Counted from the stretch's first letter, positions 35,701-45,158 are shown. The stretch: DNA of 64,000 bases from Flavisolibacter ginsengisoli DSM 18119 (GCF_900129295.1 NZ_FQUU01000014.1:62001-126000), one strand, 5' to 3'. Program-made: numbers and translations. Notes: a model not told the origin generated them from the sequence alone.

Positions 35701-36486
35701 ATGAAGTTTTCTATTTACCAGGTTGATGCTTTTGCGGAAAATGTATTTTCTGGTAATCCCGCAGCCGTCATTCCATTAGAACATTGGATAGATGAAGACA
35801 TTATGCAAAAGATAGCGATGGAGAATAACTTGAGTGAAACGGCATTCATTGTAAAAGAAGACGAGGTTTACCAAATACGGTGGTTTACCCCGGAGAATGA
35901 GGTAGATCTGTGTGGACACGCCACACTGGCTTCTGCTTATGTTATCAAGAATTTTATAGAACCTCATATAGCAGAGATCCAATTCAGAACGCAAAGAGCC
36001 GGCATGTTAAAGGCTTCTGCCAAAGAGGGAGTGTATACACTTGATTTTCCGGCCCGTATTCCTGACCCATGTACTGCCCCTGCAGGCTTGTTGAAAAGCC
36101 TTGGCACTGCTATCGCCGTTGAAATATTGAAATCAAGAGATTACTTTGTTGTACTGCCTGATGAAGAAGCTGTAAAAAATATAGAACCTGACTTCATATT
36201 AATGCAGCAGTTGGACAGCTTTGGGGTGATCGTTACCGCTAAAGGGCAATCTGCAGATGTGGTGTCTCGCTGTTTTTACCCAAGTGCAGGCATCAATGAA
36301 GATCCTGTCACAGGTTCAGCGCATTGCAACATTGTACCCTACTGGTCCGAAAAGCTAGGAAAGACCAAACTTCAATGTAAGCAATTATCAAAAAGAGGTG
36401 GTACCCTTGAATGTGAACTGTCAGGAGACAGGGTTTTATTATCAGGAAAATGTGTGCTGTTCCTCCAGGGAGAAATTGATATATAG
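35701..36486 (+). CDS. PhzF family isomerase-like protein
   Basis: 261 residues. PhzF family marks: YQVDAFAENVFSGNPAAVIPL at the start, the catalytic Glu46 in NNLSETAFI, RWFTPENEVDLCGHATLA near residue 60, and NEDPVTGSAHCNIVPYW near residue 198. Only one member of the family makes phenazine intermediates; most have unknown substrates and no phenazine genes are near, so a general isomerase role is the safe call. It starts 4 bases after the TRIC-like gene and its end is 7 bases from the convergent DCC gene. Confidence 0.95.
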   Translation: MKFSIYQVDAFAENVFSGNPAAVIPLEHWIDEDIMQKIAMENNLSETAFIVKEDEVYQIRWFTPENEVDLCGHATLASAYVIKNFIEPHIAEIQFRTQRAGMLKASAKEGVYTLDFPARIPDPCTAPAGLLKSLGTAIAVEILKSRDYFVVLPDEEAVKNIEPDFILMQQLDSFGVIVTAKGQSADVVSRCFYPSAGINEDPVTGSAHCNIVPYWSEKLGKTKLQCKQLSKRGGTLECELSGDRVLLSGKCVLFLQGEIDI

Positions 36487-36493
36487 TATTGCA

Positions 36494-36892
36494 TTATTGC
36501 AGAAACCTTTTTTGCACATCCGGTGTTGGTACCATGCATTCGTCTCGTTTGCCAAACCATTTATAGCGGTTAGTGGCGATGAAATCATATATCGCATCAC
36601 GCAGGAAATAGGGCACTATCCTTAGTATTTGCAATTCCTTCCAATACCAGGCAAAATAATTTGCCACTCTTAAAGCAGCTGCTGATTTCTGATAGACCTT
36701 TCCCTTATCAACCAGGAAAAAAGAATTCAACTCCCTTGCATCCAGGTCATGGGCTGCCAATAATCGCTGACCTGCTTCAGATTGTATGGAAGCAAACCTG
36801 AATATGCCTTTTTTATCATGGCGCAATACAAAGTTGATGGCACCATTACAAAGATTGCAGACCCCATCAAATAATATCACCGGGTTATCCAT
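36494..36892 (-). CDS. DCC-family thiol-disulfide oxidoreductase-like protein (DUF393)
   Basis: 132 residues with the family signature near the start: VILFDGVCNLCNGAINFVLR, holding the DGxCxxC pair (Cys12 and Cys15). It continues RFASIQSEAGQRLL and ends with RYKWFGKRDECMVP, also conserved in the family. No signal peptide, so cytoplasmic. Proposed to handle thiols; true function unknown. Convergent with the PhzF gene with a 7-base gap. Exact -7 box TAATTTTG upstream. Confidence 0.93.
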   Translation of the reverse strand: MDNPVILFDGVCNLCNGAINFVLRHDKKGIFRFASIQSEAGQRLLAAHDLDARELNSFFLVDKGKVYQKSAAALRVANYFAWYWKELQILRIVPYFLRDAIYDFIATNRYKWFGKRDECMVPTPDVQKRFLQ

Positions 36893-36899
36893 AGCTTAT

Positions 36900-36907
36900 C
36901 AAAATTA
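36900..36907 (-). promoter_or_regulatory. Candidate -7 box (TAATTTTG) for the DCC gene
   Basis: Exact TAnnTTTG match, 7 bases upstream of the ATG on the minus strand. Confidence 0.45.
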
Positions 36908-37043
36908 GCTTCATTATGATTATAGAAGGCCCAGGCTCAAATGAAGTGCTTCTTTATATACAAACTTTATTAACGGTTTAGCCCTGCTGAAATGGCAGAT
37001 AGGATAAAACATAAGGGCAGTAACCCTATAGCTTCTTCCGGGC

Positions 37044-37148
37044 TTAGCCCTATCTACTCCCTATCTACGATATAGATACTCCGTGCCGGCACGGAGTATC
37101 TATACCGTTGCTATACCGTAGCTATACCTCAGATAGGGAGGAGCTAAG
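37044..37148. repeat. Compound palindrome built of 11-bp units
   Basis: The core 37071-37104 is a perfect 34-bp palindrome centred on GTGCC/GGCAC. It is flanked by 11-bp units: CCCTATCTACT and CCCTATCTACG on the left, AGTATCTATAC, CGTTGCTATAC and CGTAGCTATAC on the right, and outer arms (CTTAGC at 37044 and GCTAAG at 37148; CTCCCTATCT and AGATAGGGAG) that also pair. The right arm is two units longer than the left. No terminator T-run. Nature unknown; a small mobile palindromic repeat is the best guess. Confidence 0.8.
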
Positions 37149-37324
37149 TGGTAAGTAAACAGAAAACCCCTCATTCGTGGGTTTTACAGGGCTTCAAATG
37201 AGTTTACAGGGATTAGTAGTGATCAAAATGTAGTTGTAGTAAATAAAAGGAAGCTCACAGCCAGTAATACTGTGATTTTGGCAGTTGGCCAATGTTAGGT
37301 TCCTTACCAGGTAATGGGGAATTT

Positions 37325-37358
37325 AAAAAGGCTGTCTTTTTATTAGACAGCCTTTTTT
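37325..37358 (-). terminator. Terminator of the YebC-family gene
   Basis: AAAAAGGCTGTCT/AGACAGCCTTTTT stem with a TTTTTATT-type loop; T-runs on both sides. Six bases past the yebC stop on the minus strand. Confidence 0.9.
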
Positions 37359-37364
37359 AATAAG

Positions 37365-38087
37365 TTATTGGAGGTTATGAAAGACTTTTTGAACATCTTC
37401 ATCCTGTTCGAGCTTATCTACCAGTTTCAGCACATCCTGTGCCTGCTCTTCTGATAATTCAACAGTGGTGGTAGGGATCCATTCTAGTTCGGCACTTAAG
37501 GGCGTTATACCTTTTTCTTCAAGAGCCTTTTGAAGGTTTCCGAAATCACTGAAGGCACAGCGCAGCACTATTACATCCTCTCCATTTTCACCGGTTCCTT
37601 CACCCAGTTCTTCAAGGCCATGGTCAATCAGTTCCAGTTCCAGGTCATCCATGTTCAGACCCTGGGGAGCTAATTTGAAAGTGCCGACCTTTTTAAACTG
37701 GAAGCTTACACTGCCACTGTTACCTAAGGCACCATTGCCTTTATTGAAAATAGATTTTACATTGGCCACTGTGCGTATGTGGTTATCAGTGGCTGTTTCA
37801 ACCAACACTGCCACACCATGAGGGGCATATCCTTCATACAGGATCTCCTCATAATTCTCCATCTCCTTGCCCTGTGCTCTTTTGATAGCTGCTTCAACCC
37901 TGTCCTTGGGCATATTCACTGCCTTAGCATTTTGCATGCAGCGGCGTAAAGCTGGATTGGTGGCAGGATCAGGGCCTCCGGCTTTTACAGCAATGGCAAT
38001 TTCCTTCCCTACCCGGGTAAATTGCTTAGCCATACGGTCCCAACGGGCAAACATGGTGGACTTTCTAACTTCAAATATGCGACCCAT
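37365..38087 (-). CDS. YebC/PmpR family DNA-binding or translation-associated regulator
   Basis: 240 residues, full length. Family marks: the N-terminal basic region with [38 protein letters not shown] near residue 60, [15 protein letters not shown] near residue 85, and [17 protein letters not shown] near residue 112. The usual start M(A)GHSKW is replaced by [16 protein letters not shown], a form seen in many Bacteroidota. Members were described as transcription regulators and more recently as helping ribosomes at proline stretches. Single gene with its own terminator. Confidence 0.95.
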   Translation of the reverse strand: MGRIFEVRKSTMFARWDRMAKQFTRVGKEIAIAVKAGGPDPATNPALRRCMQNAKAVNMPKDRVEAAIKRAQGKEMENYEEILYEGYAPHGVAVLVETATDNHIRTVANVKSIFNKGNGALGNSGSVSFQFKKVGTFKLAPQGLNMDDLELELIDHGLEELGEGTGENGEDVIVLRCAFSDFGNLQKALEEKGITPLSAELEWIPTTTVELSEEQAQDVLKLVDKLEQDEDVQKVFHNLQ

Positions 38088-38189
38088 AAAAGTTTGATAT
38101 TTATTATTTCAGGTTTTACGAACTTCTCATTCCATCAATACGTAATAATATATATGAATTGGGAAGCGCCGCAAAAGTACTATTTACAA

Positions 38190-38223
38190 ATAAAAAAAGC
38201 AGCTATGTATAACCATAGCTGCC
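38190..38223 (-). terminator. Terminator of the amino-acid permease gene
   Basis: GCAGCTATG/CATAGCTGC stem with a TATAAC-type loop and seven T on the minus strand, 20 bases past the permease stop. Confidence 0.9.
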
Positions 38224-38243
38224 TTATTTAATAAAATTACTAT

Positions 38244-39893
38244 TTATTTTCTTCTTAGCCTATTGCCATATAATACTGCATGAATGGCTGCAAAGACCAG
38301 GGCGAAATAAAACAATCCTGTATCTGGATTTTCAACGTCCATTACCCCATGATGTATAAAGGCTACAATTGCCAAAAGCACAACAAGGGAAAGGCCGGTC
38401 CATCCGATAATACGGTTGCTTCTACCTGTTGATTGTGTATCACCACTTGATAAATGGCTGTTTTTCATGCCATACCATATGTACACATCAAATCCTATCA
38501 TCATCCATACTATCAAACGGATCCAGGTGTCAAGTGGTAGGAAGACCATCATAAATAAGCAGGTGGCGATACCCAGGACAGGAACAAGCGGAACCCATGG
38601 AGTTTTAAAAGCTCTTGGTGCATCCGGTTCGTTTTTCCTTAATACCATTACACCAATACATACAAGGATGAAAGCAAACAGGGTACCTATACTTGTCATT
38701 TCTCCCACCACTCTTGCAGGTACAAAGGCTGCAAAAAGGCTTACAAAAAGCATGAATAGGAAGTTGCTTTTTGAAGGTGTTCTGAATTTGGGATGTACGT
38801 CAGAAAATACCTTAGGCAATAATCCATCACGGCTCATACTATAGAATACACGGCTTTGCCCCATCAGCATCACTAATATCACAGATGAATAACCGGCAAG
38901 GATGGCTACGATAATAGCCCTGTTCAACCATGGATAATCCGGGTGAATGACACCAGCAGCATCAGCCTTACCCATATGTTCAATAGCCACAGCAACTGGT
39001 GCGATACCATCCTGTCCTTTGAAGGAAGTATAACTGGTAACACCGGTCATTACGTGGGCAAAAAGTATATAGAGAACAGTACAGATGGCAAGGGATCCCA
39101 GGATACCCCAGGGCATATCCCTTTTAGGATTTTTAGCTTCCTGTGCAGCGGTACTCACGGCATCAAAGCCTATATAGGCAAAGAACACAATAGCGGCTGC
39201 CCTGATGATTCCACTGAAACCATATTCGCCGAAAGTACCTGTATTCGTAGGGATATATGGGTTGTAGTTGTCATTGTTGATATACTTCCATCCAAGGAAA
39301 ATGAACACCAATACCACTGCAACTTTTAAGGCAACGATAATTGAATTGACAAATGCACTTTCCTGTGTGCCCTTAATAAGCAACAGGCTCATTAAGACAA
39401 CAATGAATACTGCTGGAACATTGATCATACCTCCATCAAAAGGCCCTGTGGCCATCCAGACGGGGAGGTGCACATCAAATCCTTCCAGGAACTTGACCAG
39501 GTAACGGCTCCAGCTAATACTTACTGTAGCGGCACCAACAGCATATTCCAGTACAAGGTCCCAACCTATGATCCAGGCAATGAATTCTCCCATGGTAGCA
39601 TAGCTGTAGGTATATGCACTACCTGCAACGGGGATCATAGAGGCAAATTCTGCATAGCATAAACCGGCAAATAAACAACCGAGAGCTGCAACAACAAATG
39701 AAATGGTGATGGCTGGCCCTGCCTGGTTAGCGGCGGCACCACCTGTAATGGAAAATAATCCCGCACCAATAATTGCCCCAATACCAAGGGCTATCAATCC
39801 GCCAGCACCAAGGGTTTTCTTTAGGGTATGCCCACTACTGTCCTGGGCCTCAGCTAAAAGTCCTGCAAGAGGTTTCTTAACAAATAAACTCAT
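38244..39893 (-). CDS. APC-superfamily amino-acid permease
   Basis: 549 residues with about 12-14 membrane helices. Marks of the cationic-amino-acid-transporter side of the APC family: LGIGAIIGAGLFSITGGAAA near residue 37 (unwound TM1 substrate site), YAEFASMIPVAGSAYTYSY near residue 80, FFAYIGFDAVSTAAQEAKNP near residue 237, and GTLFAFILVCIGVMVLR near residue 395. It brings amino acids across the inner membrane by proton or sodium coupling; specificity unknown. Single gene, divergent from the dicarboxylate symporter gene, with a 158-base spacer that contains a near-palindrome GCGCTGTTAACAAGCGC at 40030-40046. Confidence 0.94.
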   Translation of the reverse strand: MSLFVKKPLAGLLAEAQDSSGHTLKKTLGAGGLIALGIGAIIGAGLFSITGGAAANQAGPAITISFVVAALGCLFAGLCYAEFASMIPVAGSAYTYSYATMGEFIAWIIGWDLVLEYAVGAATVSISWSRYLVKFLEGFDVHLPVWMATGPFDGGMINVPAVFIVVLMSLLLIKGTQESAFVNSIIVALKVAVVLVFIFLGWKYINNDNYNPYIPTNTGTFGEYGFSGIIRAAAIVFFAYIGFDAVSTAAQEAKNPKRDMPWGILGSLAICTVLYILFAHVMTGVTSYTSFKGQDGIAPVAVAIEHMGKADAAGVIHPDYPWLNRAIIVAILAGYSSVILVMLMGQSRVFYSMSRDGLLPKVFSDVHPKFRTPSKSNFLFMLFVSLFAAFVPARVVGEMTSIGTLFAFILVCIGVMVLRKNEPDAPRAFKTPWVPLVPVLGIATCLFMMVFLPLDTWIRLIVWMMIGFDVYIWYGMKNSHLSSGDTQSTGRSNRIIGWTGLSLVVLLAIVAFIHHGVMDVENPDTGLFYFALVFAAIHAVLYGNRLRRK

Positions 39894-40051
39894 GTGAAAT
39901 TGTTGATTATGGTTCGTTTAAGCTCGTAAAATAAATAATAATTCATTAACACTACTTTTCTTTTATGATATATGGCTGCTCAAAAAGAATTGAAAATCTT
40001 TGATATCCCTTTTTTTTCCGATTTTCGGCGCGCTGTTAACAAGCGCACCGT

Positions 40052-41287
40052 ATGAATAAAGGGAACCGTCTTACTCTATATATCATTCTGTCCATGATAC
40101 TGGGTATCCTTGTTGGATATTTTATTTTTACCAGTACCGGTCCTGGCTTTCAAAAAAGCTTTTCAAACAATATTAAAATACTAAGCACCATTTTTATCAG
40201 GTTGGTGCAGATGATCATTGCCCCTTTGGTTTTTACTACGCTGGTTGTGGGTATTGCCAAACTGGGAGACCTGAAAACAGTGGGACGAGTGGGTGGTAAG
40301 GCCATACTTTGGTTTATAACAGCATCATTGGCTTCCCTGCTCATTGGGCTGGCATTGGTTAATTACTTTAAACCTGGCCAATACATCGATCTATCCCAAA
40401 AAGACGTGGAAGGATTGACAGACCTTGTTACCAAACAGAAAAGCTTTTCCCTTCAAAACTTTGTAGAACATGTTATCCCTAAAAGTTTTGTGGAGGCCAT
40501 GGCCAATAATGAAATATTGCAACTGGTTGTGTTCTCTATTTTCTTTGGCGTAGCTGCTGCCGCTATTGGAGACTATACAAAACCACTGATCAAAGCACTG
40601 GATGTGGCTTCACATGTCATATTAAAGATGGTGAACTATGTAATGAACTTTGCACCTATAGGAGTATTTGGTGCCATAGCAGCAGTTGTGGCTTCAAAAG
40701 GCTTAGGAATATTTGTTTTTTACCTTAAATACTTTTCTTTCTTTTTAATTGGTATAGCCATTCTTTGGATACTGCTTTTAACAGTAGGTACTATCATTTT
40801 AAAAGGAAGGATCAGGGAATTGTTGCGCAGGATTGGAAGTCCTTTGCTGATTGCCTTCAGCACCACCAGCAGCGAAGCTGTTTTTCCAAAGCTTACAGAG
40901 GAACTGGAGCGTTTTGGCTGCAGGGATAAGATCGTGGCATTTGTTTTACCACTTGGCTATTCATTCAACCTGGATGGCAGTATGATGTATATGACCTTTG
41001 CCAGCCTGGCCATAGCGCAGGCTTATGGTATGCATATGCCAATTGAGACCCAGTTGATGATGCTGTTAGTGCTCATGTTAACTAGTAAAGGTATAGCTGG
41101 AGTGCCAAGAGCGTCGCTTGTTGTGGTTTTAGCCACCTGCTCCATGTTTAACATTCCACCTGAAGGAGTAGCTTTAATATTGCCAATTGATCATTTTTGT
41201 GATATGTTCAGAACAGCAACCAATGTGGTTGGAAATGCATTGGCAACCAGTGTGGTAAGTAAATGGGAGGGAGAATTAACTGAATAG
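40052..41287 (+). CDS. Dicarboxylate/amino-acid:cation symporter (DAACS family)
   Basis: 411 residues, eight-helix plus two-hairpin fold typical of glutamate transporter homologues. Seen: FIRLVQMIIAPLVFTTLVVG near residue 50, the HP1 serine-rich tip AFSTTSSEAVFPKL near residue 272, VLPLGYSFNLDGSMMYMTFA near residue 298 (the NMDGT-like cation site as NLDGS), and the HP2 region SKGIAGVPRASLVV near residue 350. Takes up glutamate, aspartate or C4-dicarboxylates with sodium or protons. First of a run of three membrane-protein genes on the plus strand. Confidence 0.96.
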   Translation: MNKGNRLTLYIILSMILGILVGYFIFTSTGPGFQKSFSNNIKILSTIFIRLVQMIIAPLVFTTLVVGIAKLGDLKTVGRVGGKAILWFITASLASLLIGLALVNYFKPGQYIDLSQKDVEGLTDLVTKQKSFSLQNFVEHVIPKSFVEAMANNEILQLVVFSIFFGVAAAAIGDYTKPLIKALDVASHVILKMVNYVMNFAPIGVFGAIAAVVASKGLGIFVFYLKYFSFFLIGIAILWILLLTVGTIILKGRIRELLRRIGSPLLIAFSTTSSEAVFPKLTEELERFGCRDKIVAFVLPLGYSFNLDGSMMYMTFASLAIAQAYGMHMPIETQLMMLLVLMLTSKGIAGVPRASLVVVLATCSMFNIPPEGVALILPIDHFCDMFRTATNVVGNALATSVVSKWEGELTE

Positions 41288-41346
41288 CGATCATTTTAAG
41301 TACAGTAAAAAAGCAGCGTACAAACCTTTAAATCAGAAACAACCAG

Positions 41347-42036
41347 ATGTTTAGCTTACTACATATAACAATGCTCCAGGGAGGATTTATTCAACAGTTT
41401 ATAGAATGGATCATAACAAACGGGGGGCTATATTTCCTGTTGTTTGTGGTTTTTGCTGAAACAGGGTTATTCGTTGGCTTCTTTTTACCTGGGGACTCAT
41501 TATTATTTGCTGCAGGCATTTATCTTGAAAACCTGGGTAAGGAGTTTTTCGGTCTTCCCTACGTTGTAATTATATTGGTGATCATCGCCTCTTTTTTAGG
41601 CAATATAGCTGGTTATTGGTTCGGCAGAAAGACGGGCCCCTTATTATATGAACGCAAAGAGACATGGTTGTTTAGAAAAAAACATTTGCTGAGAGCAACT
41701 GAATTTTATCACCAATATGGAAAGGCTACTATCTTTTTGGCAAAGTTTCTTCCCATCATCCGGACTTTTGCTCCTATTGTTGCGGGTGTTGTAAAAATGG
41801 AAAGACCTACTTTTATTTTCTATAACCTTTTAGGAAGTATTGCCTGGGTATGCAGTATGATGCTGGGTGGATATTTCCTGCAGTCCTGGGTGGAGCGTGA
41901 ATTTAATTTCAGTTTGAAGGATCATATAGAGGCGATCACTATTGCCATAATATTGGTGACAACCCTGCCTGTCATTTACAAATTATTCTTTACCAAAAAG
42001 CAGCCTGCAACTACAACCGATCATAATTCAAAATGA
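41347..42036 (+). CDS. DedA family membrane protein
   Basis: 229 residues with about five hydrophobic segments. DedA/SNARE-associated marks: FAETGLFVGFFLPGDSLLFAAG near residue 35, GNIAGYWFGRKTG near residue 85, FYHQYGKATIFLAKFLPIIRTFAPIVAG near residue 120 (the conserved F-x-x-R-x-x-P/A amphipathic part). Family members help flip or recycle lipid carriers such as undecaprenyl phosphate in the inner membrane; here that is an inference. The MFS gene begins 3 bases after its stop, so they are co-transcribed. Confidence 0.95.
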   Translation: MFSLLHITMLQGGFIQQFIEWIITNGGLYFLLFVVFAETGLFVGFFLPGDSLLFAAGIYLENLGKEFFGLPYVVIILVIIASFLGNIAGYWFGRKTGPLLYERKETWLFRKKHLLRATEFYHQYGKATIFLAKFLPIIRTFAPIVAGVVKMERPTFIFYNLLGSIAWVCSMMLGGYFLQSWVEREFNFSLKDHIEAITIAIILVTTLPVIYKLFFTKKQPATTTDHNSK

Positions 42037-42039
42037 TAA

Positions 42040-43284
42040 ATGAAACAAAAGAATCATTCTTCTGTTTTTAGCCTGGCTGTAGTGGTGGCAGCTCTGGGTT
42101 ATTTTGTTGATATCTATGACCTGCTGCTTTTTACCATCGTCAGGGAACCCTCATTACAGGGAGTAGGCATAGACCTGGCTAATACAAAGCAGGTATTGGC
42201 TGCAAGCACAAGGATTATTAACTGGCAAATGATTGGCCTGCTGATTGGTGGCATCATTTGGGGTATCATGGGTGATAAGCGAGGAAGACTCAGTGTTTTA
42301 TTTGGATCCATACTATTATATTCAATAGCCAATTTTATTACGGGATATGTTACTACCATTGACCACTATGCCTATGCCAGGTTTGTGGCAGGCATTGGGC
42401 TTGCAGGAGAATTGGGAGCAGGCATCACACTGGTAAGTGAGCTGTTACCAAAGGATAAACGTGGTATAGGTACTTCCCTTGTAGCAGGTATTGGTTTATT
42501 TGGGGCTGTATTTGCATTTTTTACCTACGAATACACCCAGGACTGGCGATTGTGTTATAAAATAGGAGGGGGACTTGGAGTTATATTGCTTCTGCTTAGA
42601 ATTAGCGTGGCGGAGAGTGGTATGTTTCACGAGGTGAAACAGCAAAATGTGATACGGGGTAATATATTAATGTTCTTCAATAATGCAGTACGGTTCCGGA
42701 AATATGTACTGGCTATTTTGATTGGATTACCCACATGGTTTGTAATTGGCGTATTGGTAAACCTTAGCAACCGGTTTGCCCTAAGTCTGTATGGCGAAAA
42801 TGCAGTGAATAGCGGCAAAGCCATTATGTATGCATATATAGGTATTGCTGTTGGTGATATATTGATTGGATTCATCAGCCAGTATTTTAAAAGCAGGAAA
42901 AAGGCGCTCTATCTTTTTTATGCTTTAAGCATTATCTCAGCTTTCCTGTTTTTCAGCCCCTGGAATAACAACGATACACGTATGTACATTATATGTACGG
43001 CTTTGGGGTTCAGCACGGGCTTTTGGGCCATTTTTGTAACTATGGGCGCCGAGCAGTTTGGAACCAATTTAAGAGCAACTGCTGCTACCACCATACCCAA
43101 TATGGTGCGGGGATCGTTGCCCCTGATAAACCTGCTATTTAAAAATGTTTTCCAGGATAGCTGGGGCTGGGCACTTGTGAAAAGTGCTGTTGTTACAGGC
43201 ATATTAGTAATGATCATTACTCTTATATCGGCTTATTTTACTGAAGAAACCTACCATAAGGATCTTAAGTATGTAGAAGAGTAA
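42040..43284 (+). CDS. MFS transporter, metabolite:proton symporter type
   Basis: 414 residues, 12 membrane helices. The MFS A-motif appears as GIMGDKRGRLSVLFGS near residue 80, and RFVAGIGLAGELGAGITLVSELLPKDKRG near residue 112 is typical of the sugar/benzoate-like branch. The N-terminal LGYFVDIYDLLLFTIV carries the conserved Asp of TM1. Substrate not predictable. Starts 3 bases after dedA. Confidence 0.93.
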   Translation: MKQKNHSSVFSLAVVVAALGYFVDIYDLLLFTIVREPSLQGVGIDLANTKQVLAASTRIINWQMIGLLIGGIIWGIMGDKRGRLSVLFGSILLYSIANFITGYVTTIDHYAYARFVAGIGLAGELGAGITLVSELLPKDKRGIGTSLVAGIGLFGAVFAFFTYEYTQDWRLCYKIGGGLGVILLLLRISVAESGMFHEVKQQNVIRGNILMFFNNAVRFRKYVLAILIGLPTWFVIGVLVNLSNRFALSLYGENAVNSGKAIMYAYIGIAVGDILIGFISQYFKSRKKALYLFYALSIISAFLFFSPWNNNDTRMYIICTALGFSTGFWAIFVTMGAEQFGTNLRATAATTIPNMVRGSLPLINLLFKNVFQDSWGWALVKSAVVTGILVMIITLISAYFTEETYHKDLKYVEE

Positions 43285-43375
43285 TGGATCAAATGTTTAT
43301 GAACTCAAATAATACATAGGTATAATAAAGGATCTCCAACTTTGCAATTCCAAATAAAAATCCAATCCAAAGACT

Positions 43376-44389
43376 ATGAAGTTTTTGATAATCAGGTTTT
43401 CTTCCATTGGTGATATCGTTCTTACCACACCAGTGGTACGCTGTTTAAAAAAGCAGGTGCCAGGTGCGGAGATACATTTCCTTATAAAGCCCCAGTTCAA
43501 AACTGTTATGGCGCACAATCCCTACGTGGATAAGCTGCACTTACTTAGTGATGATTGGGAACAAATGATCGCTGATTTAAATGAAGAAAAGTTTGATCAC
43601 ATTATTGACCTGCACCATAATTTAAGGACCCTTAGAGTTAAGAAAGCGCTGAAGGTGCCTTCGGTAAGTTTCAATAAGCTCAATATTGAAAAGCTCATCT
43701 TCGTTAAGCTTAAGTGGAATGTAATGCCTAAGCTGCATATCATTGACCGCTATATGGAAACCGTGAAATCATTTGGCGTGCGGAATGATGGGGCAGGCAT
43801 GGATTATTTTATTCCAAAAGAAGAGGAAGTTCAGCAAAATGATATTCCTGCATCGCACCAGCTTGGCTTTGTTGCCATCGTTATTGGTGCTTCTTTTTAT
43901 ACCAAGAAGCTACCTGTATATAAGTTGCAGGAACTGTGTCAGAAGATGGATCACCCTATTATCTTGTTAGGGGCGAAAGAAGAATTTGCTGAAGGGGAGG
44001 AAATAAGAAAGGTGGATCCGGTAAAGGTGTACAATGCTTGTGGAAAGTTTTCATTGAATGAAAGTGCGGACCTGGTACGTAAATCAAAACTGGTGATTGC
44101 TCACGACACAGGCCTGATGCACATAGCCGCTGCACTGAAAAAGCCTGTCATTGCTGTTTGGGGTAGCACTACACCATCGTTTGGGATGGTGCCTTATTAT
44201 GGCGATAATTTCCTGCTTACACATGCGCGGCCTTATGACGATGCACAGGTACATAAGCTTTGGTGCAGGCCCTGTACAAAAATGGGAAGGAACCATTGTC
44301 CGCAGGGGCATTTCAAATGCATGAAAAAGATGGATATTGATGAATTGATAAGGAAAGCAAATGTCCGCCTGGGAAGATCAGCTCAATAA
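43376..44389 (+). CDS. Glycosyltransferase family 9 (heptosyltransferase-like)
   Basis: 337 residues. GT9 marks: FLIIRFSSIGDIVLTTPVVR at the start, IDLHHNLRTLRVKKAL near residue 78, IVIGASFYTKKLP near residue 170, and the donor-binding segment HDTGLMHIAAALKKPVIAVWGSTTP near residue 243. It would add a heptose or similar sugar to lipid A core or another surface glycan at the inner face of the inner membrane. No other LPS gene is adjacent. It has a conserved Cys-rich C-terminal part (LWCRPCTKMGRNHCPQGHFKC) often seen in Bacteroidota members. Confidence 0.94.
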   Translation: MKFLIIRFSSIGDIVLTTPVVRCLKKQVPGAEIHFLIKPQFKTVMAHNPYVDKLHLLSDDWEQMIADLNEEKFDHIIDLHHNLRTLRVKKALKVPSVSFNKLNIEKLIFVKLKWNVMPKLHIIDRYMETVKSFGVRNDGAGMDYFIPKEEEVQQNDIPASHQLGFVAIVIGASFYTKKLPVYKLQELCQKMDHPIILLGAKEEFAEGEEIRKVDPVKVYNACGKFSLNESADLVRKSKLVIAHDTGLMHIAAALKKPVIAVWGSTTPSFGMVPYYGDNFLLTHARPYDDAQVHKLWCRPCTKMGRNHCPQGHFKCMKKMDIDELIRKANVRLGRSAQ

Positions 44390-44425
44390 ACGGATCCACT
44401 ATCAGTGGTTAGCACCCGCTATTGA

Positions 44426-45058
44426 TCAAAATTCAAATTTCTTTACTGTTGGATCATGCAGTATCATCTTGGTGAACCTGTTATGATTTTTTTCCGAACC
44501 ATGCACGATCCATGTTCCTACCAGGTATTCTCCATTTTTTGTGCGCTTCAATCGTTTGTAATGAAGCTGGCATTCTTTGAACATGTTCTCGTATTGTTTA
44601 AGCAGGTCTTCCTGGTAAATGCTGACAATTTTATAAGTGTGCGATTGGTTGATCCTGTCTATAATACGCTCAAGTTTTGTCAATAACATCAAAGCCGACA
44701 TAATGACCACAGTGCTGATGCCTACTAATACATACGCATTATCGGCAATGCCCATTCCCAGTGCTGCCACAGCCCATATGGTAGCCGCAGTGGTGATTCC
44801 ATTGATCCTGTTATCAGACTTAAAAATGACTCCCGCGCCTAAAAAGCCAATTCCTGTTACAATATTCGAAGCTATCCTGTCAGAACTGGAGCCTGAGATA
44901 TGAATAGAAAATGTGGTGAATAGAAAAGACCCCAGGCAGATCAGGATCATGGTTCTAAACCCAGCGCTCTTGCTATGGTATTCTCTTTCGGCACCAATCA
45001 ACCCGCCTACCACGATCACCATTAAAAGCTGAAGTAACAATATGTCTATTGAAGGCAT
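44426..45058 (-). CDS. MgtC/SapB family membrane protein
   Basis: 210 residues: four to five N-terminal membrane helices with the family's GGLIGAEREYHSKSAGFRTMILICLGS near residue 18 and GIGFLGAGVIFKSDNRINGITTAATIW near residue 70, then a cytoplasmic tail (about 140-210). The longer tail is ACT-like in size. MgtC relatives act in magnesium-poor or acid stress by inhibiting the F-type ATPase or related targets; not tested here. An exact TAAATTTG box lies 19 bases upstream. Confidence 0.94.
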   Translation of the reverse strand: MPSIDILLLQLLMVIVVGGLIGAEREYHSKSAGFRTMILICLGSFLFTTFSIHISGSSSDRIASNIVTGIGFLGAGVIFKSDNRINGITTAATIWAVAALGMGIADNAYVLVGISTVVIMSALMLLTKLERIIDRINQSHTYKIVSIYQEDLLKQYENMFKECQLHYKRLKRTKNGEYLVGTWIVHGSEKNHNRFTKMILHDPTVKKFEF

Positions 45059-45077
45059 GCTATATGATATCAGTTTT

Positions 45078-45085
45078 CAAATTTA
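45078..45085 (-). promoter_or_regulatory. Candidate -7 box (TAAATTTG) for the MgtC-family gene
   Basis: Exact TAnnTTTG match on the minus strand, 19 bases upstream of the ATG. Confidence 0.45.
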
Positions 45086-45130
45086 TATCACTCAAGTGGG
45101 TACCTGGTACTATTAGAGGATAAATGATAA

Positions 45131-45154
45131 AAGAAAAGTCCGCCGAAGCGGACT
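45131..45154 (-). terminator. Terminator of the Hsp20 gene
   Basis: AGTCCGC/GCGGACT stem with a TTCG loop on the minus strand, followed by TTTTCTTTT; 4 bases past the hsp20 stop. Confidence 0.92.
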
Positions 45155-45158
45155 GTCA

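Larger units (their letters stand above)
36893..37364. other. 472-base gene-free region
   Basis: No open frame worth calling. It holds the candidate DCC promoter at its left end, several short dyads (CTGC/GCAG near 36990; AAAACCC/GGGTTTT at 37163-37185), the compound palindrome at 37044-37148, and the yebC terminator at its right end. Confidence 0.6.

Noticed and set aside
37044-37148. Replication origin or attachment site
   Set aside because: No DnaA-box cluster, no dnaA or integrase gene nearby, and no tRNA end at the element.
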